Shown: positions 17,564 through 26,334 of the stretch, piece after piece
Layout of the letters: each line of letters starts with the position of its first letter
Numbering within the stretch: position 1 is the first letter of the stretch
Assembly: GCA_019217005.1 (NCBI GenBank)
Contig: JAHBNG010000034.1
Span: forward strand, 62,001 to 126,000
Length of the DNA: 64,000 nucleotides
Reading direction: 5' to 3'
From: Chloroflexi bacterium TSY
Lineage (GTDB): Bacteria > Chloroflexota > Anaerolineae > Caldilineales > Caldilineaceae
Notes under the pieces: generated by a model
What the model was told of the DNA's origin: nothing
The model's database searches: none
The model's input: only the letters and a program-made list of their open reading frames with translations
Program-made: the position numbers and the translations under genes

Positions 17564-18636
17564 TGCCTGTAATACCGGACATTCAAGTCCGCATATTAGA
17601 GCGCGATGATGCGTCTGCACTTGAAGAATTTCTAAATCCACTTCTCTTGCAGTTACCCTATAGCAGAGGGTTTGACTCACAAACGATTATCGAACAGGTG
17701 TTACAACCTGAACCAGATACCGTCTACTCTGTACGCTGGCAGCAACATCGACCGCTTGGTGCTTGGCGCGCGGGGCAACTTGTCGGATTTATTGATGCAG
17801 CCATCGGGTTCGATCGCGACAATCTGACGCGACCTGATTATGAACCGCTGGCCATTTTGCGCTTTCTGGCTTTACCCGAAAGGAAAGATCTCATTGAGCC
17901 TGTGGCAAATAAGCTCTTGTGCGAGGCGGAACGATTCTGGCAGATGGCAAATGTCCAAGAGATCTGTGCCTTTCATTTGAGCACTGGGTATCCTGCGTTT
18001 CAGGCCGGTGCGGGCATCCTTCCAAGTGACTGATCAACCCATTTTCGGATTTTGACAGCCAACGATTATCAACTAACGCAGCGCTATTCGGGCATGATTC
18101 GGTCGTTGGGGCAACCGGTCGACGAGACAATGACAGTTCGCGACTTGAGCTTAGAAATCCATGGTAACCAGCATGATCGCGTTTATGAACTTTACTATCG
18201 TCGCGTCGATCATATTGGTTCAGCACGGATGTTGTCAACGGTCGCCAATGAAATCCTCACTGTTGAACAAGCAATGCCCTTTGACCAGGATACTCGCCCA
18301 GAAAGCGAGAGAGTCGAGGAATCGGACAAGCTCTCCCATGGTCAGAATAGCGTCGATCTCATATCTGACAAAACAGGCGGCTTTGCACACGTAGGAGATC
18401 ATCGACGTCGTGTTGCTCATGTCACCGAACTACTTATCACAGAATCTTGGCGGGGATACAGTCTTGGGCGCCTACTTTTGCGTCGTTTAATCAATGACGC
18501 CACGCTCCAGGAATTCGATCAAATGTTGGTCTATTTGCCACAAGGTGCAGATGTTGCCTGGAGCCTGCTGACGCAACAAGGATTCTACGACACAAACTTT
18601 CGTGGCTATTCCTTTGAGAAACAACTCACTCAATAA
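17560..18636 (+). pseudogene. Double-GNAT acetyltransferase with in-frame TGA
   Basis: Two open stretches lie in the same frame, separated only by a TGA at 18031-18033. Read through, the sequence is GAGILPSD-stop-STHFRILTANDYQL, where a tryptophan (TGG) is expected from the pattern of such proteins. So a single G-to-A change explains the break. The N-terminal half (residues 1-157) has a GNAT-like core (LVGFIDAAIG, ILRFLALPERKDLIEPVANKLL). The C-terminal half has VTELLITESWRGYSLGRLLLRRLI, the acetyl-CoA binding R/Q-x-x-G-x-G/A type region. Full length would be 358 residues. A restart at TTG 18052 could yield a C-terminal domain alone. The acetylated substrate is unknown. Confidence 0.8.
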
Positions 18637-18698
18637 CCTGAATATGTCATTCTCGAGTAACGCGAAGAATCTATAGACATTATAGGGATTGAAAAATA

Positions 18699-18769
18699 GG
18701 ACATGGATTTTCAGGGTAAATACGGATTATCCCAGAGTAAATCCGTGAAATCTGTGTTCATCCGTGTCC
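18699..18769. repeat. Dispersed palindromic-end repeat, copy 2
   Basis: Partner of 4964-5034. It starts GGACATGGAT and ends ATCCGTGTCC, so the terminal inversion has one mismatch here. The AATCCTTATAAT tail is shared. It lies downstream of the GNAT gene and ahead of a GT4 gene. Confidence 0.75.
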
Positions 18770-18827
18770 CATCTTCTGAATCCTTATAATATCTAATGTT
18801 CAGGTTGTTTGATTCCGATTCTAAATC

Positions 18828-20036
18828 ATGCATATTCTTTTTGTTACTGGTGAATACCCACCACGTCAGGGCGGTGTTGGAGCCTATACAGCAGAGCTTG
18901 GGCGAGCGCTAACAGAATTGGGCACTCGTGTAACTGCCCTGACTACGGAACACGCTCCACGTATAAGCGATAATCACAGTGCGGCTCCTGCTCGAACAGA
19001 TGAATTGACTTTTCGACATGATCCTTTTGAGGTCGAACGAATCATCAAGCGCTGGAATTGGCGGATCTGGACCACAGTCGGAAAATGGGCGAGACTGCTG
19101 ACAGCCGACTGGATTCACGTTCAGTATCAAACGGCAGCGTTTGGGATGAATCCTGCCATCAATTTCGCACCAGCCATTTGGAAACGCCAACAATCTAGCC
19201 ACCTCATTCGAATCGCATGGACCTATCACGATCTGCTCGTCCCATATCTCTTTCCAAAAGCGGGCGAAACAATACGATGTTGGGTGACCGAAACTCCCGC
19301 GCGAGCCAGCCATCTAACCATTGTGACGAATAACGAGGACCAACAACAGCTTGCGCAGCGCGCGATCCCTGCTATCTCCATTCCTATCGGAAGCAACATA
19401 CAAAGCCAACGATTCTCCGAGATCGAACGTGCGCAGCGCCGAACGATGCGTGGATATCAAGAGCACGATTGGGTTATCGCCTACTTTGGGTTCCTCAACC
19501 GCAGCAAAGGTGGAGTCACACTGATTCATACCCTACATCAACTCACTCAGCGGATAGAGCATGTTCAGCTACTGATGATCGGCGACCGGGTCGGTGCGAG
19601 CGATCCCACCAATTATGCGTATCTTCAAGAAATAGAAACCCTGATTCATGAATTAGGACTGGACAGTCGCGTTCTTTGGACAGGGCGACAGTCCGATGCC
19701 GATGTTGCAGCTGATCTGAACGCCTGCAATGTTCTTGTTATGCCCTATGAAGATGGTGCGAGCTTACGTCGTGGGACATTGATGGCCGGTCTTGCCAATG
19801 GATGTGCCATCGTGACCACCAAACCCAAAACACCAATCCACGAGTTGGTGGACGGTCGGGATTTGCGCTATGTATCGCCCGGCGAGCCTGTTGAAACCGC
19901 CCAAGTCCTCACAGAATTATACGAACAACCAGATCTCGTCGCCTCCCTACAACACAATGCTCGTCTATCCAGTCGTATCTTTTCATGGGCATCAATTGCA
20001 GAACGGCATCTGACATGTTATGTAGGAGAAGACTGA
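18828..20036 (+). CDS. GT4 glycosyltransferase
   Basis: 402 residues. MHILFVTGEYPPRQGGVGAY is a classic GT4 start. The C-terminal donor domain has VIAYFGFLNRSKGGVTLIHTL, then VLWTGRQSDADVAADLNACNVLVMPYEDGASLRRGTLMAGLANG. In this last region the typical E-x7-E is replaced by a D-G-A-S-x-R-R-G-T loop, as in GT4 subgroups acting in polysaccharide synthesis. It lies between repeats and starts about 58 bp after copy 2 of the dispersed palindrome. A cytoplasmic sugar transferase is expected; the substrate is unknown. Confidence 0.88.
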   Translation: MHILFVTGEYPPRQGGVGAYTAELGRALTELGTRVTALTTEHAPRISDNHSAAPARTDELTFRHDPFEVERIIKRWNWRIWTTVGKWARLLTADWIHVQYQTAAFGMNPAINFAPAIWKRQQSSHLIRIAWTYHDLLVPYLFPKAGETIRCWVTETPARASHLTIVTNNEDQQQLAQRAIPAISIPIGSNIQSQRFSEIERAQRRTMRGYQEHDWVIAYFGFLNRSKGGVTLIHTLHQLTQRIEHVQLLMIGDRVGASDPTNYAYLQEIETLIHELGLDSRVLWTGRQSDADVAADLNACNVLVMPYEDGASLRRGTLMAGLANGCAIVTTKPKTPIHELVDGRDLRYVSPGEPVETAQVLTELYEQPDLVASLQHNARLSSRIFSWASIAERHLTCYVGED

Positions 20037-20058
20037 GGCAAAGGCTAAGTTGGAGAGT

Positions 20059-20099
20059 GAATGCTGCGCCATATATGGCGCGCCATACACGGCGACTCC
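20059..20099. repeat. 41-bp repeat shared with 24975-25015
   Basis: GAATGCTGCGCCATATATGG followed by CGCGCCATA and CGGCGACTCC. The same 41 bp with a few changes occurs at 24975-25015. It contains overlapping palindromes around CCATATATGG and GGCGCGCC. Function unknown. Confidence 0.7.
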
Positions 20100-20109
20100 A
20101 TGGATATAA

Positions 20110-20260
20110 GAGGGTGTTTTAAAAGTCTGAGGAAAGGGCGAGCAAACGCCGGTTGAGTCACGAAGTGGTATCGAAACCCGCGTTGGCGGGTGGATCCGTT
20201 TGGTTTCGATACGCCTTCGGCTACTCAACCGGCACTAATCCCACCTTTTAAAACACCCTC
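20110..20260. repeat. 151-bp palindromic MITE with TAA target duplication
   Basis: Ends GAGGGTGTTTTAAAAG and CTTTTAAAACACCCTC are a perfect 16-bp inversion. TAA flanks both sides (20107-20109, 20261-20263). Inner arms CGGTTGAGT and ACTCAACCG also pair, so the whole unit can fold into a long hairpin. A relative with ends GAGCGTGTTTTAAAAG lies at 24659-24788. Confidence 0.85.
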
Positions 20261-20338
20261 TAAGACATAGTTTGGATCGACTGAGTCTGCTCGACTCGTA
20301 GAGAAGGATGAAACAGTCGTCGTGAGAGCTAGCAAACT

Positions 20339-22267
20339 ATGCGAGAGTCTGTAATCGAACCAAGATACGACAACGCGCGAACCTACACAAACATCATCAT
20401 GTTGATCTTGTTCGTGGCTTTTGCTTTACGCGCCTACCATCTGGACTTCCAGAGTTTCTGGAGTGATGAAGGGATCAGCCTACAGCGTAGTTCACAGGAT
20501 CTAGGAGACATGTTGGACAACATGCCCGTCGAACACGTGCCGGGCTACTTTGTCTTTCTACATTTTTGGCTCTTGCTCACGGGTCATCAGGATTTTTCCG
20601 TTCGCTTTCTCTCCTTATGGCCCAGCGTTTTGGCAGTCGCGCTCATTTATCGATTCACACTAGAACTCTCTAGCAGTTCTACCCATTCGAGAGGTATCCA
20701 TACTCTTTGGGGTCGCTATACGAGCTGTGCGGCGGCGGCCTTGTTGGCCGTCAATGGCTTTCAGATCTGGTATGCACAAGAAGCACGTATGTATAGTTGG
20801 TTGTTGGCAACCAGTCTAGCCTCTCATCTCTTCTTGTGGCGGCTTCTCGCACACAGAAAACAAGCACCCGTTTCAACGACTATCGGCTATATCCTGTCAA
20901 CGGCAACCACAGTTTATCTCCATTTTTATGGGTTTCTAACGCCGATCGTACAAATACTCTACGTTCTGGTCTGGTTTATCATCAAGCGAGACTGGCAAAC
21001 GCTCTGCTGGTGGATTGGGAGCGGAGTCGCAACCCTCATTCTCTTTCTGCCCTGGCTTCCGAGAGCGCTCGGTATTCTGGAATTCTCAGGCTGGCGTCCA
21101 GCTGGCGATCCTTGGCGCATTCCCTGGCGTTATCTCGTGGCTTACACAGGCAGCAGCACGTTACCAAGCGATTGGGAAAACTGGTTGCCTTGGCTCTATT
21201 TAATACTCATTTTGATGGGACTTATTGTCTGGACGCGACAACGGGCGATGGCGGCTCTCTTCTTATTCTTTATCACGATTCTCTCGATCGGTCTCGTTCT
21301 AGGATTGGCTCTCCGCAACCCAGATTTCCACGAGCGCTACAGCATCATGATCAGTGCACCTCTTCTCATTCTCGTTGCCGGAGGGAGTGGTGGACTACTC
21401 TGGCCTCGCATCCAAAGCACAATCCGCCTATTGCCACCAGTGCTTATCTTGATGGGGCTCCTCATCGTGAATGGATATGCTCTCAATCGGCTCTATTATG
21501 ACGAATCACTTCACAAGCCAGATTTTCATGGTGCTGCCTGGCGGATTCAACACTATGAAAAAGAGGGGGATGTCATTCTGGTGGACGGTCCGGATCCCCA
21601 GAAAGTCTTTCTTCATTACTATCGTGACATCTATCATGGCGCAGCTCCTGTACATGATCTGCGCTCATTGCAGGGTCAATCGGGCGAAGAGATCGCCCAA
21701 ATGCTTGCCGCGGCGACAGAAAATGCGACTCGTGCCTGGGAGTTACTCTACTTTCACGGACCAGGTCCTGTCCAGCACTGGCTCGCAACCCACGGCTGGA
21801 CCACAGCCCCAAGCGATCACAATGACATTCGGATCATCCTATATGGTTTGCCAGGGGTTCATCTTGATGCCAATGAGCTGGGCATAGCGTTTGGCCCGGA
21901 CTTGATTCTGGAGCGGTCAAAAATTAATGGAACAACCTTCGAAGCGGGCGACTTGCTCTATGTGACCACAGAGTGGCAAGTACGAAATGTGTTGCCTGAC
22001 TATAAGTTTAGCCTACGCTTGCAAGATCAGTCAGGAAATCTAATCATGGCACGCGATTATGTGCCTCTCAATTGGTTTGCACCAACCAGCACATGGGGTG
22101 CCGACATGGATGGAATTGACCGCCGTGGGCTGATCTTACCAGAAAATCTATCAACGGGGCAGTATCGGATTACATTGCGGCTCTACGATCCAAGTAATGG
22201 TGTTCCGGTGGAGACAAAGGTGGGTCAGGATGTTGTTTTGGCGGATATCCAGATTGTTGAGCCTTAA
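20339..22267 (+). CDS. GT39/ArnT-like integral membrane glycosyltransferase
   Basis: 642 residues. The N-terminal 430 residues hold about ten membrane segments. The first loop has FWSDEGISLQRS, the acidic pair that in GT-C enzymes (PMT/ArnT/RgtA type) contacts the lipid-linked sugar donor and metal. After the last membrane helix come a soluble domain (HGAAWRIQHYEKEGDVILVDG) and a C-terminal beta-sandwich (about residues 520-640). The enzyme would move a sugar from a polyprenyl-phosphate carrier to an acceptor on the outer face of the membrane, completing what the cytoplasmic GT4/GT2 enzymes of the cluster begin. Its TAA stop is part of the TTAA target site of the following IS. Confidence 0.85.
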   Translation: MRESVIEPRYDNARTYTNIIMLILFVAFALRAYHLDFQSFWSDEGISLQRSSQDLGDMLDNMPVEHVPGYFVFLHFWLLLTGHQDFSVRFLSLWPSVLAVALIYRFTLELSSSSTHSRGIHTLWGRYTSCAAAALLAVNGFQIWYAQEARMYSWLLATSLASHLFLWRLLAHRKQAPVSTTIGYILSTATTVYLHFYGFLTPIVQILYVLVWFIIKRDWQTLCWWIGSGVATLILFLPWLPRALGILEFSGWRPAGDPWRIPWRYLVAYTGSSTLPSDWENWLPWLYLILILMGLIVWTRQRAMAALFLFFITILSIGLVLGLALRNPDFHERYSIMISAPLLILVAGGSGGLLWPRIQSTIRLLPPVLILMGLLIVNGYALNRLYYDESLHKPDFHGAAWRIQHYEKEGDVILVDGPDPQKVFLHYYRDIYHGAAPVHDLRSLQGQSGEEIAQMLAAATENATRAWELLYFHGPGPVQHWLATHGWTTAPSDHNDIRIILYGLPGVHLDANELGIAFGPDLILERSKINGTTFEAGDLLYVTTEWQVRNVLPDYKFSLRLQDQSGNLIMARDYVPLNWFAPTSTWGADMDGIDRRGLILPENLSTGQYRITLRLYDPSNGVPVETKVGQDVVLADIQIVEP

Positions 22268-23483
22268 TACTACTGTGCAGCAATATATTGTGAAACACAA
22301 AGGAAATTCGTTATATTTCTGGGCATATTGCTAACAAAACGCAAACAGAATGCAAAGGAAAAATGAGATAGACTGAAGAGCCAATAAAATGAAGCAGTCT
22401 TCGATGAAAGGAAATCAAGATGAAACTTGCTCAAGCAGTCAATCAATATGACTACAGCCAACTGGAAAGCCCGCCGCTGCTGGAACTGACAGAAGAGCAA
22501 CTGGCGGCACTGGCCGACCAACTCCAGGAGTATCATGCCATATAGTCCATACTTCAGCCATGTGGCTCAGAGAGCATGCGTACCACTACATGCGAGGCTT
22601 GTTAGACCCCGAAATCAAACGCAAATCGGCCGAGAACATCGCGCTGGCGACAGTAGGAGAATCGGGTGTACGCCCCTGCAAAGCTTTGGGTCAGAGCCGC
22701 TGGAGCGGTGAAGCGATGCTGGCGGAACATACTCGACAGACAGGTGAGTTGTTGGGAGATGCAAATGGCGTCTTACTCCTGGATGGGAGCGACATTCCCA
22801 AGCAAGGAGAAGAGTCAGTGGGCGTCAAGCGGCAGCGGTGTGGCGAACTGGGCAAGATCGCCAACTGTCAAGCCGGAGTCTTCCTGGGATATAATAGCTC
22901 TCATGGCTATACCTTACTGAACTGTCGGTTGTATATCCCCCAAGAATGGTTTAGTGATGAGTATGCAGAGAAGCGGTACAAAACCGGTCTTCCCACTGAC
23001 CTGACCTTCCAAACAAAAAATGAATTGGCTTGGTCCATGATTGAGCAGACGCACGCCCTGGGTGCGTTGCCCATCCGCTGGATCACTATGGATGAAGCCT
23101 TTGGCAAAGATACTCATCTGCTTGACTGCATTGATGGCCAAACCGCTTACAGCTACTTTGCTGAAGTGCCCAAAGAGACTCGTGTCTGGACCTCCAGCCC
23201 CCAGACCTATCTGCCCGCATCATCTGGACGCGGGCGCAAAGCTTCCAAGCTCCGCGTCCGGCCTGGTGAACCTACGCCTCTCACCGTTGCTCAACTCGCT
23301 GACACCTTCCAGGAGCATGAGTGGCAACAGCATGTTCTCAAAGAGGGCTCCAAGGGCTTCATCGTTGCTTCCATTGCTTGTCGCCGCATTGTCTCTGTCC
23401 GCAATGGGCTCCCCGGTTCTGCTCTCTGGCTCATCGTCCGCCGCAATCCCGATTATCGAGCCTTTACTTGATGCACAGTAGTA
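22268..23483 (+). mobile_element. IS701-family insertion sequence, TSD TTAA
   Basis: Ends TACTACTGTGCA and TGCACAGTAGTA are inverted repeats. TTAA at 22264-22267 and 23484-23487 is the 4-bp duplication, matching the YTAR target preference of IS701. It sits at the stop codon of the membrane glycosyltransferase gene without damaging it. The transposase inside is decayed. Confidence 0.88.
22420..23471 (+). pseudogene. IS701-family transposase, decayed
   Basis: It starts MKLAQAVNQYDYSQLESPP at 22420. After EYHA the frame breaks twice (22535-22575, including loss of a GA dinucleotide) before resuming as EHAYHYMRGLLDPEIKRKSAENIA. The first catalytic region VLLLDGSDIPKQGEESVGVKR and IRWITMDEAFGKDTHLLDCI are present. 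The last about 100 residues expected of an IS701 transposase are missing, because the frame stops at 23471 just inside the right inverted repeat. This is a non-functional, internally shortened copy. Confidence 0.82.
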
Positions 23484-23624
23484 TTAAGGCCATTCCAGAA
23501 AAAGAATTACCCATAAAGATATGCGTTTCGCCCTGAAATGGCTTTGGCTTTTCCCATCGAATTGGGTCTTTTATTTTCTGGAAAAGCCCAAACAGAAATG
23601 GGTTTTTGAAAGGGAATTGAAATT

Positions 23625-24557
23625 ATGACAAACCATCAATTGAAGCTAGGTATGTATCTACCGGAGTTGGGATTGCCTTTTGATGAGGCTTTGGCAACAG
23701 CCAAAGATATTGGAGCCAACTACGTTTGGTTTAACCGCTTGGGGGACGATGAACCGGCAATCGGCCAGTTGAGCGATGCTGAGGTCGATCGGTTGGGAGA
23801 ACGAGTGTCTCGGCACGGACTCGAAATCTTTCTCCTCAACGTAGGCAACCCATTTAAGCAGATCCACTTGACGGATATCGACATAGAGTCAATGACCGAG
23901 CATTCAGTGTTTCGTCAAGAGATGGACGATCTGATACGCTCGATGCAAATCGCAGCGCGTTTAGGAATTGGAGCGGTAGGCGCTTTCACATTTGCCTGGC
24001 CAGGCGAGTATACTGCTGGCAAACCTACCTGGCCCATGCGCTGGTTGACCCGTGGTGGACACATTGCCGATGTTGACATGAAGAAGTTGGTGAAAGCCTT
24101 TTCCCTGGCGGCGGAACATGCCGAACGTTTCGATGTCGATCTCGTGCTCTCGATGATGCCCTGGAACTATACGAACACAACGGGTAATTTCCGACGTTTG
24201 GCTGAAGCAGTCGGCTCCCAGCGCATCAAAGTCATGTGGGGGCCAGCGGACAACCTAAATTGTGGGGAGTTGGATGTCGCGACAGTTGGTTTTCACAATA
24301 TCAAACCCTATCTGCACGGCCTTCACCTCAAAGACCTGCATGTTATAAACGGACTCCAGTGTGAGTTTGAGTATTGTCCAATCGGCGAAGGCGATGTGGA
24401 TTACGTGACCGTTTTACGCAATTTGCACGACCATCACTGCGACGTCTTTCTATCGGTTGCGACGCACTTCCTGCCACCCAGCGGCTCGCGTGAAGAAGCG
24501 ATGCGTACGAATGTTGCGAAGCTAAAGGCGTTTATCCACCAAGTTGCAAATGGGTGA
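23625..24557 (+). CDS. Sugar phosphate isomerase/epimerase-like TIM-barrel protein
   Basis: 310 residues resembling the xylose isomerase-like/AP-endonuclease-2 TIM barrel. Features: LGMYLPELGLPFDEALATAKDIGANYVWFN at the first strand, GIGAVGAFTFAWPGEY in the middle, VMWGPADNLNCGELD, and HLKDLHVINGLQCEFEYCPIGEGDVDYVTVL near the end, where such enzymes place metal-binding His/Asp/Glu and the G-x-G-x-x-D/N loop. Family members epimerise or isomerise ketoses, inositols or related sugars with a divalent metal. The gene is monocistronic between an IS and repeats. The ATG follows AAAGGGAATTG. Confidence 0.8.
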   Translation: MTNHQLKLGMYLPELGLPFDEALATAKDIGANYVWFNRLGDDEPAIGQLSDAEVDRLGERVSRHGLEIFLLNVGNPFKQIHLTDIDIESMTEHSVFRQEMDDLIRSMQIAARLGIGAVGAFTFAWPGEYTAGKPTWPMRWLTRGGHIADVDMKKLVKAFSLAAEHAERFDVDLVLSMMPWNYTNTTGNFRRLAEAVGSQRIKVMWGPADNLNCGELDVATVGFHNIKPYLHGLHLKDLHVINGLQCEFEYCPIGEGDVDYVTVLRNLHDHHCDVFLSVATHFLPPSGSREEAMRTNVAKLKAFIHQVANG

Positions 24558-24658
24558 TAAGCGCGATATAGATTATGGATACGAAACTCAACTGATTTCA
24601 TTCCGATTCCTTGGCACATACAGAATCAGTAGACCGCAGCGGAGGAGGCGTTCTCTAA

Positions 24659-24788
24659 GAGCGTGTTTTAAAAGTGTCAAAGCGTGTCATTCTGAGCAGA
24701 GGAACGGAGCGAAGAATCCTCTTTTGGCACTTGGAACGCGGGATTCTTCGTCCCAAAACCTCCTCAGAATGACTTTTAAAACACGCTT
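24659..24788. repeat. 130-bp palindromic element nested in 24626-25032, TAA flanks
   Basis: Starts GAGCGTGTTTTAAAAG and ends CTTTTAAAACACGCTT. TAA at 24656-24658 and 24789-24791. Same family as 20110-20260 but with a different core (CATTCTGAG/CTCAGAATG inner arms). The uninterrupted target sequence is visible at 39666-39750. Confidence 0.85.
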
Positions 24789-24836
24789 TAACGCCGATCC
24801 CGTTGTGCTACGCACCGCAACCGAGCTGCATTCGAG

Positions 24837-24971
24837 ATTACACGCAGTAGGATTTCTCAGAGGTAGAGCGTTCAAATGGCGAAAAAAGACGCAGTAGAGA
24901 ATCTCGGACCATTTGGCCCGCTCGAGTCTGTTTTGACTGAGAAATGCAGGATTATGTCTACTGCGTGTAAT
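24837..24971. repeat. 135-bp inverted-repeat unit
   Basis: ATTACACGCAGTAG (24837-24850) is the exact reverse complement of 24958-24971, and inner TTTCTCAG pairs with CTGAGAAA. It lies within the composite element, next to the 41-bp repeat. It has no obvious coding content. Confidence 0.7.
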
Positions 24972-24974
24972 AGA

Positions 24975-25015
24975 GAATGCTGCGCCATATATGGCGCGCC
25001 ATGCATGGCGACTCC
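24975..25015. repeat. 41-bp repeat shared with 20059-20099
   Basis: Near-identical to 20059-20099, here forming part of the right arm of the composite palindrome. Confidence 0.7.
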
Positions 25016-25198
25016 GCGTTGCGGTCTACTGAGAATCTATTCCCAATGTCTGCTACTGTCATAATCTGGTAGAGTTCAGATGGGTTGCGCTCGATTTTCT
25101 TCCAGAGACGGGCAGAGCCGGCTATCGGGGGAAACAGCCGACTCCCATATTTGCCGCCAGCCATAAGATTCACAGAGGAACATTCACCATGAAAAGAT

Positions 25199-25268
25199 AG
25201 AGGGCAAGATAAACGTTGGTAGCGTGGACGGTAAACAGGTTTTTGAACTCATTGTTATCTTACCCTCT
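25199..25268. repeat. 70-bp hairpin-type inverted repeat
   Basis: AGAGGGCAAGATAA at the left pairs with TTATCTTACCCTCT at the right with one mismatch. It lies in a gene-free stretch (25033-25506) that otherwise shows no coding sequence. Confidence 0.5.
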
Positions 25269-25385
25269 AGTAGATACGCTACTTGTCGCAATCCCAGAGG
25301 CACGGATCAGCAGCCTTGATAGGATATTTTGTCCATGCGGTAGCGACAATACAAATTATTAGTATATCATTTGGCTCGCCGTTTC

Positions 25386-25428
25386 GATATGGGGTATGTT
25401 GGATAATTGATATGGGGTATGTTGGATA
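25386..25428. repeat. Two direct copies of a 20-bp unit
   Basis: GATATGGGGTATGTTGGATA occurs at 25386-25405 and 25409-25428, a 23-bp period (about two helical turns). The spacing would suit a protein-binding site. It lies downstream of the response regulator gene on the minus strand. Role unknown. Confidence 0.6.
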
Positions 25429-25506
25429 GTTTAGGTTTTCCAGAAAATAAAAAAGCTTTCAGCTAATCAGCCGTCAGCTAGGTCGAAGCGACCACTTCGT
25501 GTTTGG

Positions 25507-26334
25507 TTACAGATGCGTAGCATCCACAGCCAGAATCTGGTCATAATTTTGTGACTGATTTTTATACTTTCCTATACGATAGGATACCCAATTCGTTAGG
25601 AAAAGCCAACGCCATTCCAGGTAGATGCGCCTGTTCTTACGGGTAATTATTTTCCGGAATGGTCTTATTACCAGAGAGGTCAAACCGTGCTGAATGGCAA
25701 ATTTGACGAGGCTGGGCAGATCGCTCAGGTCCAGCTTCTTCATCAGGCGGCTGCGGTAGCTTTCAACGGTCTTGGATGAAAGATGGATCAATTCGGCAAT
25801 CTCGTTGCTGGTCTTGCCCTCAGCAACCAGTTGCAGGATTTGTCGTTCAGACGAGGTCAGTTGCGTCAGTGGGTCTTGCAATTCATTGTTTGTAGACTCC
25901 TGCAGGAAGACATCGATAAGTGCATTCGAAATCTTCGGACTCAGGTGGCGCTGGCCCCCATGCACCGTACGAATAGCCTCTACTAGTTCATCGCTGGCGG
26001 ACGCTTTTACGACATATCCGTGTACGCCCGCCTTCAAAGCCCGAATGATGTGTTGGTTAGAGGAATACATTGAAAGCGCTATAATGCGTACGGTTGGACA
26101 TAATTCGCGAATTTGTCATGCGGCTTCGATGCCGTTCAATTCGGGCATGGCGATATCAAGCACGACCATGTCGGGGCACTGTTGGTTTAGATGGAACTGA
26201 GTCAGCTGGCGTACAGTCTCGCGTCCATTGGCTGCTTCACCGATGACTGTAATGTCAGGTTCTGACTCCAGTAAAAAGCGCAGTCCTTCCCGCACCATGG
26301 CATGATCATCGGCCAGAAACACCTTGATGTTCAT
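25507..26334 (-). pseudogene. NarL/FixJ-type response regulator with in-frame TGA
   Basis: It starts at ATG 26334, overlapping the histidine kinase stop by four bases. The receiver domain shows [13 protein letters not shown] (acidic pocket) and [18 protein letters not shown] (phospho-acceptor Asp). A TGA at 26116-26118 then replaces what is normally an arginine codon (CGA). The frame continues QIRELCPTVRIIALSMYSSN with the conserved Ser/Thr and the lysine in GYVVKASAS. The C-terminal LuxR helix-turn-helix is complete (LTSSERQILQLVAEGKTSNEIAELIHLSSKTVESYRSRLMKKL, residues about 150-210). About 50 extra residues at the end are unusual and may be out-of-gene sequence. One nonsense mutation separates receiver from DNA-binding domain. 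Confidence 0.85.

Larger units (their letters stand above)
24626..25032. repeat. Composite palindromic element with 3-bp TSD GAA, containing inner elements
   Basis: The outer ends TCAGTAGACCGC and GCGGTCTACTGA are perfect inverted repeats. GAA flanks at 24623-24625 and 25033-25035. A short 85-bp relative without the inserts is at 39666-39750 (TSD GTA). Comparison shows one extra element at 24659-24788 in the left arm and a second inverted-repeat unit at 24837-24971. Confidence 0.85.

Noticed and set aside
18031..18033. TGA as a tryptophan codon (recoded genetic code)
   Set aside because: Many intact genes here end in TGA (for example 15808-17040 and 26331-28772), and the second in-frame TGA (26116) stands for Arg, so point mutations fit better.
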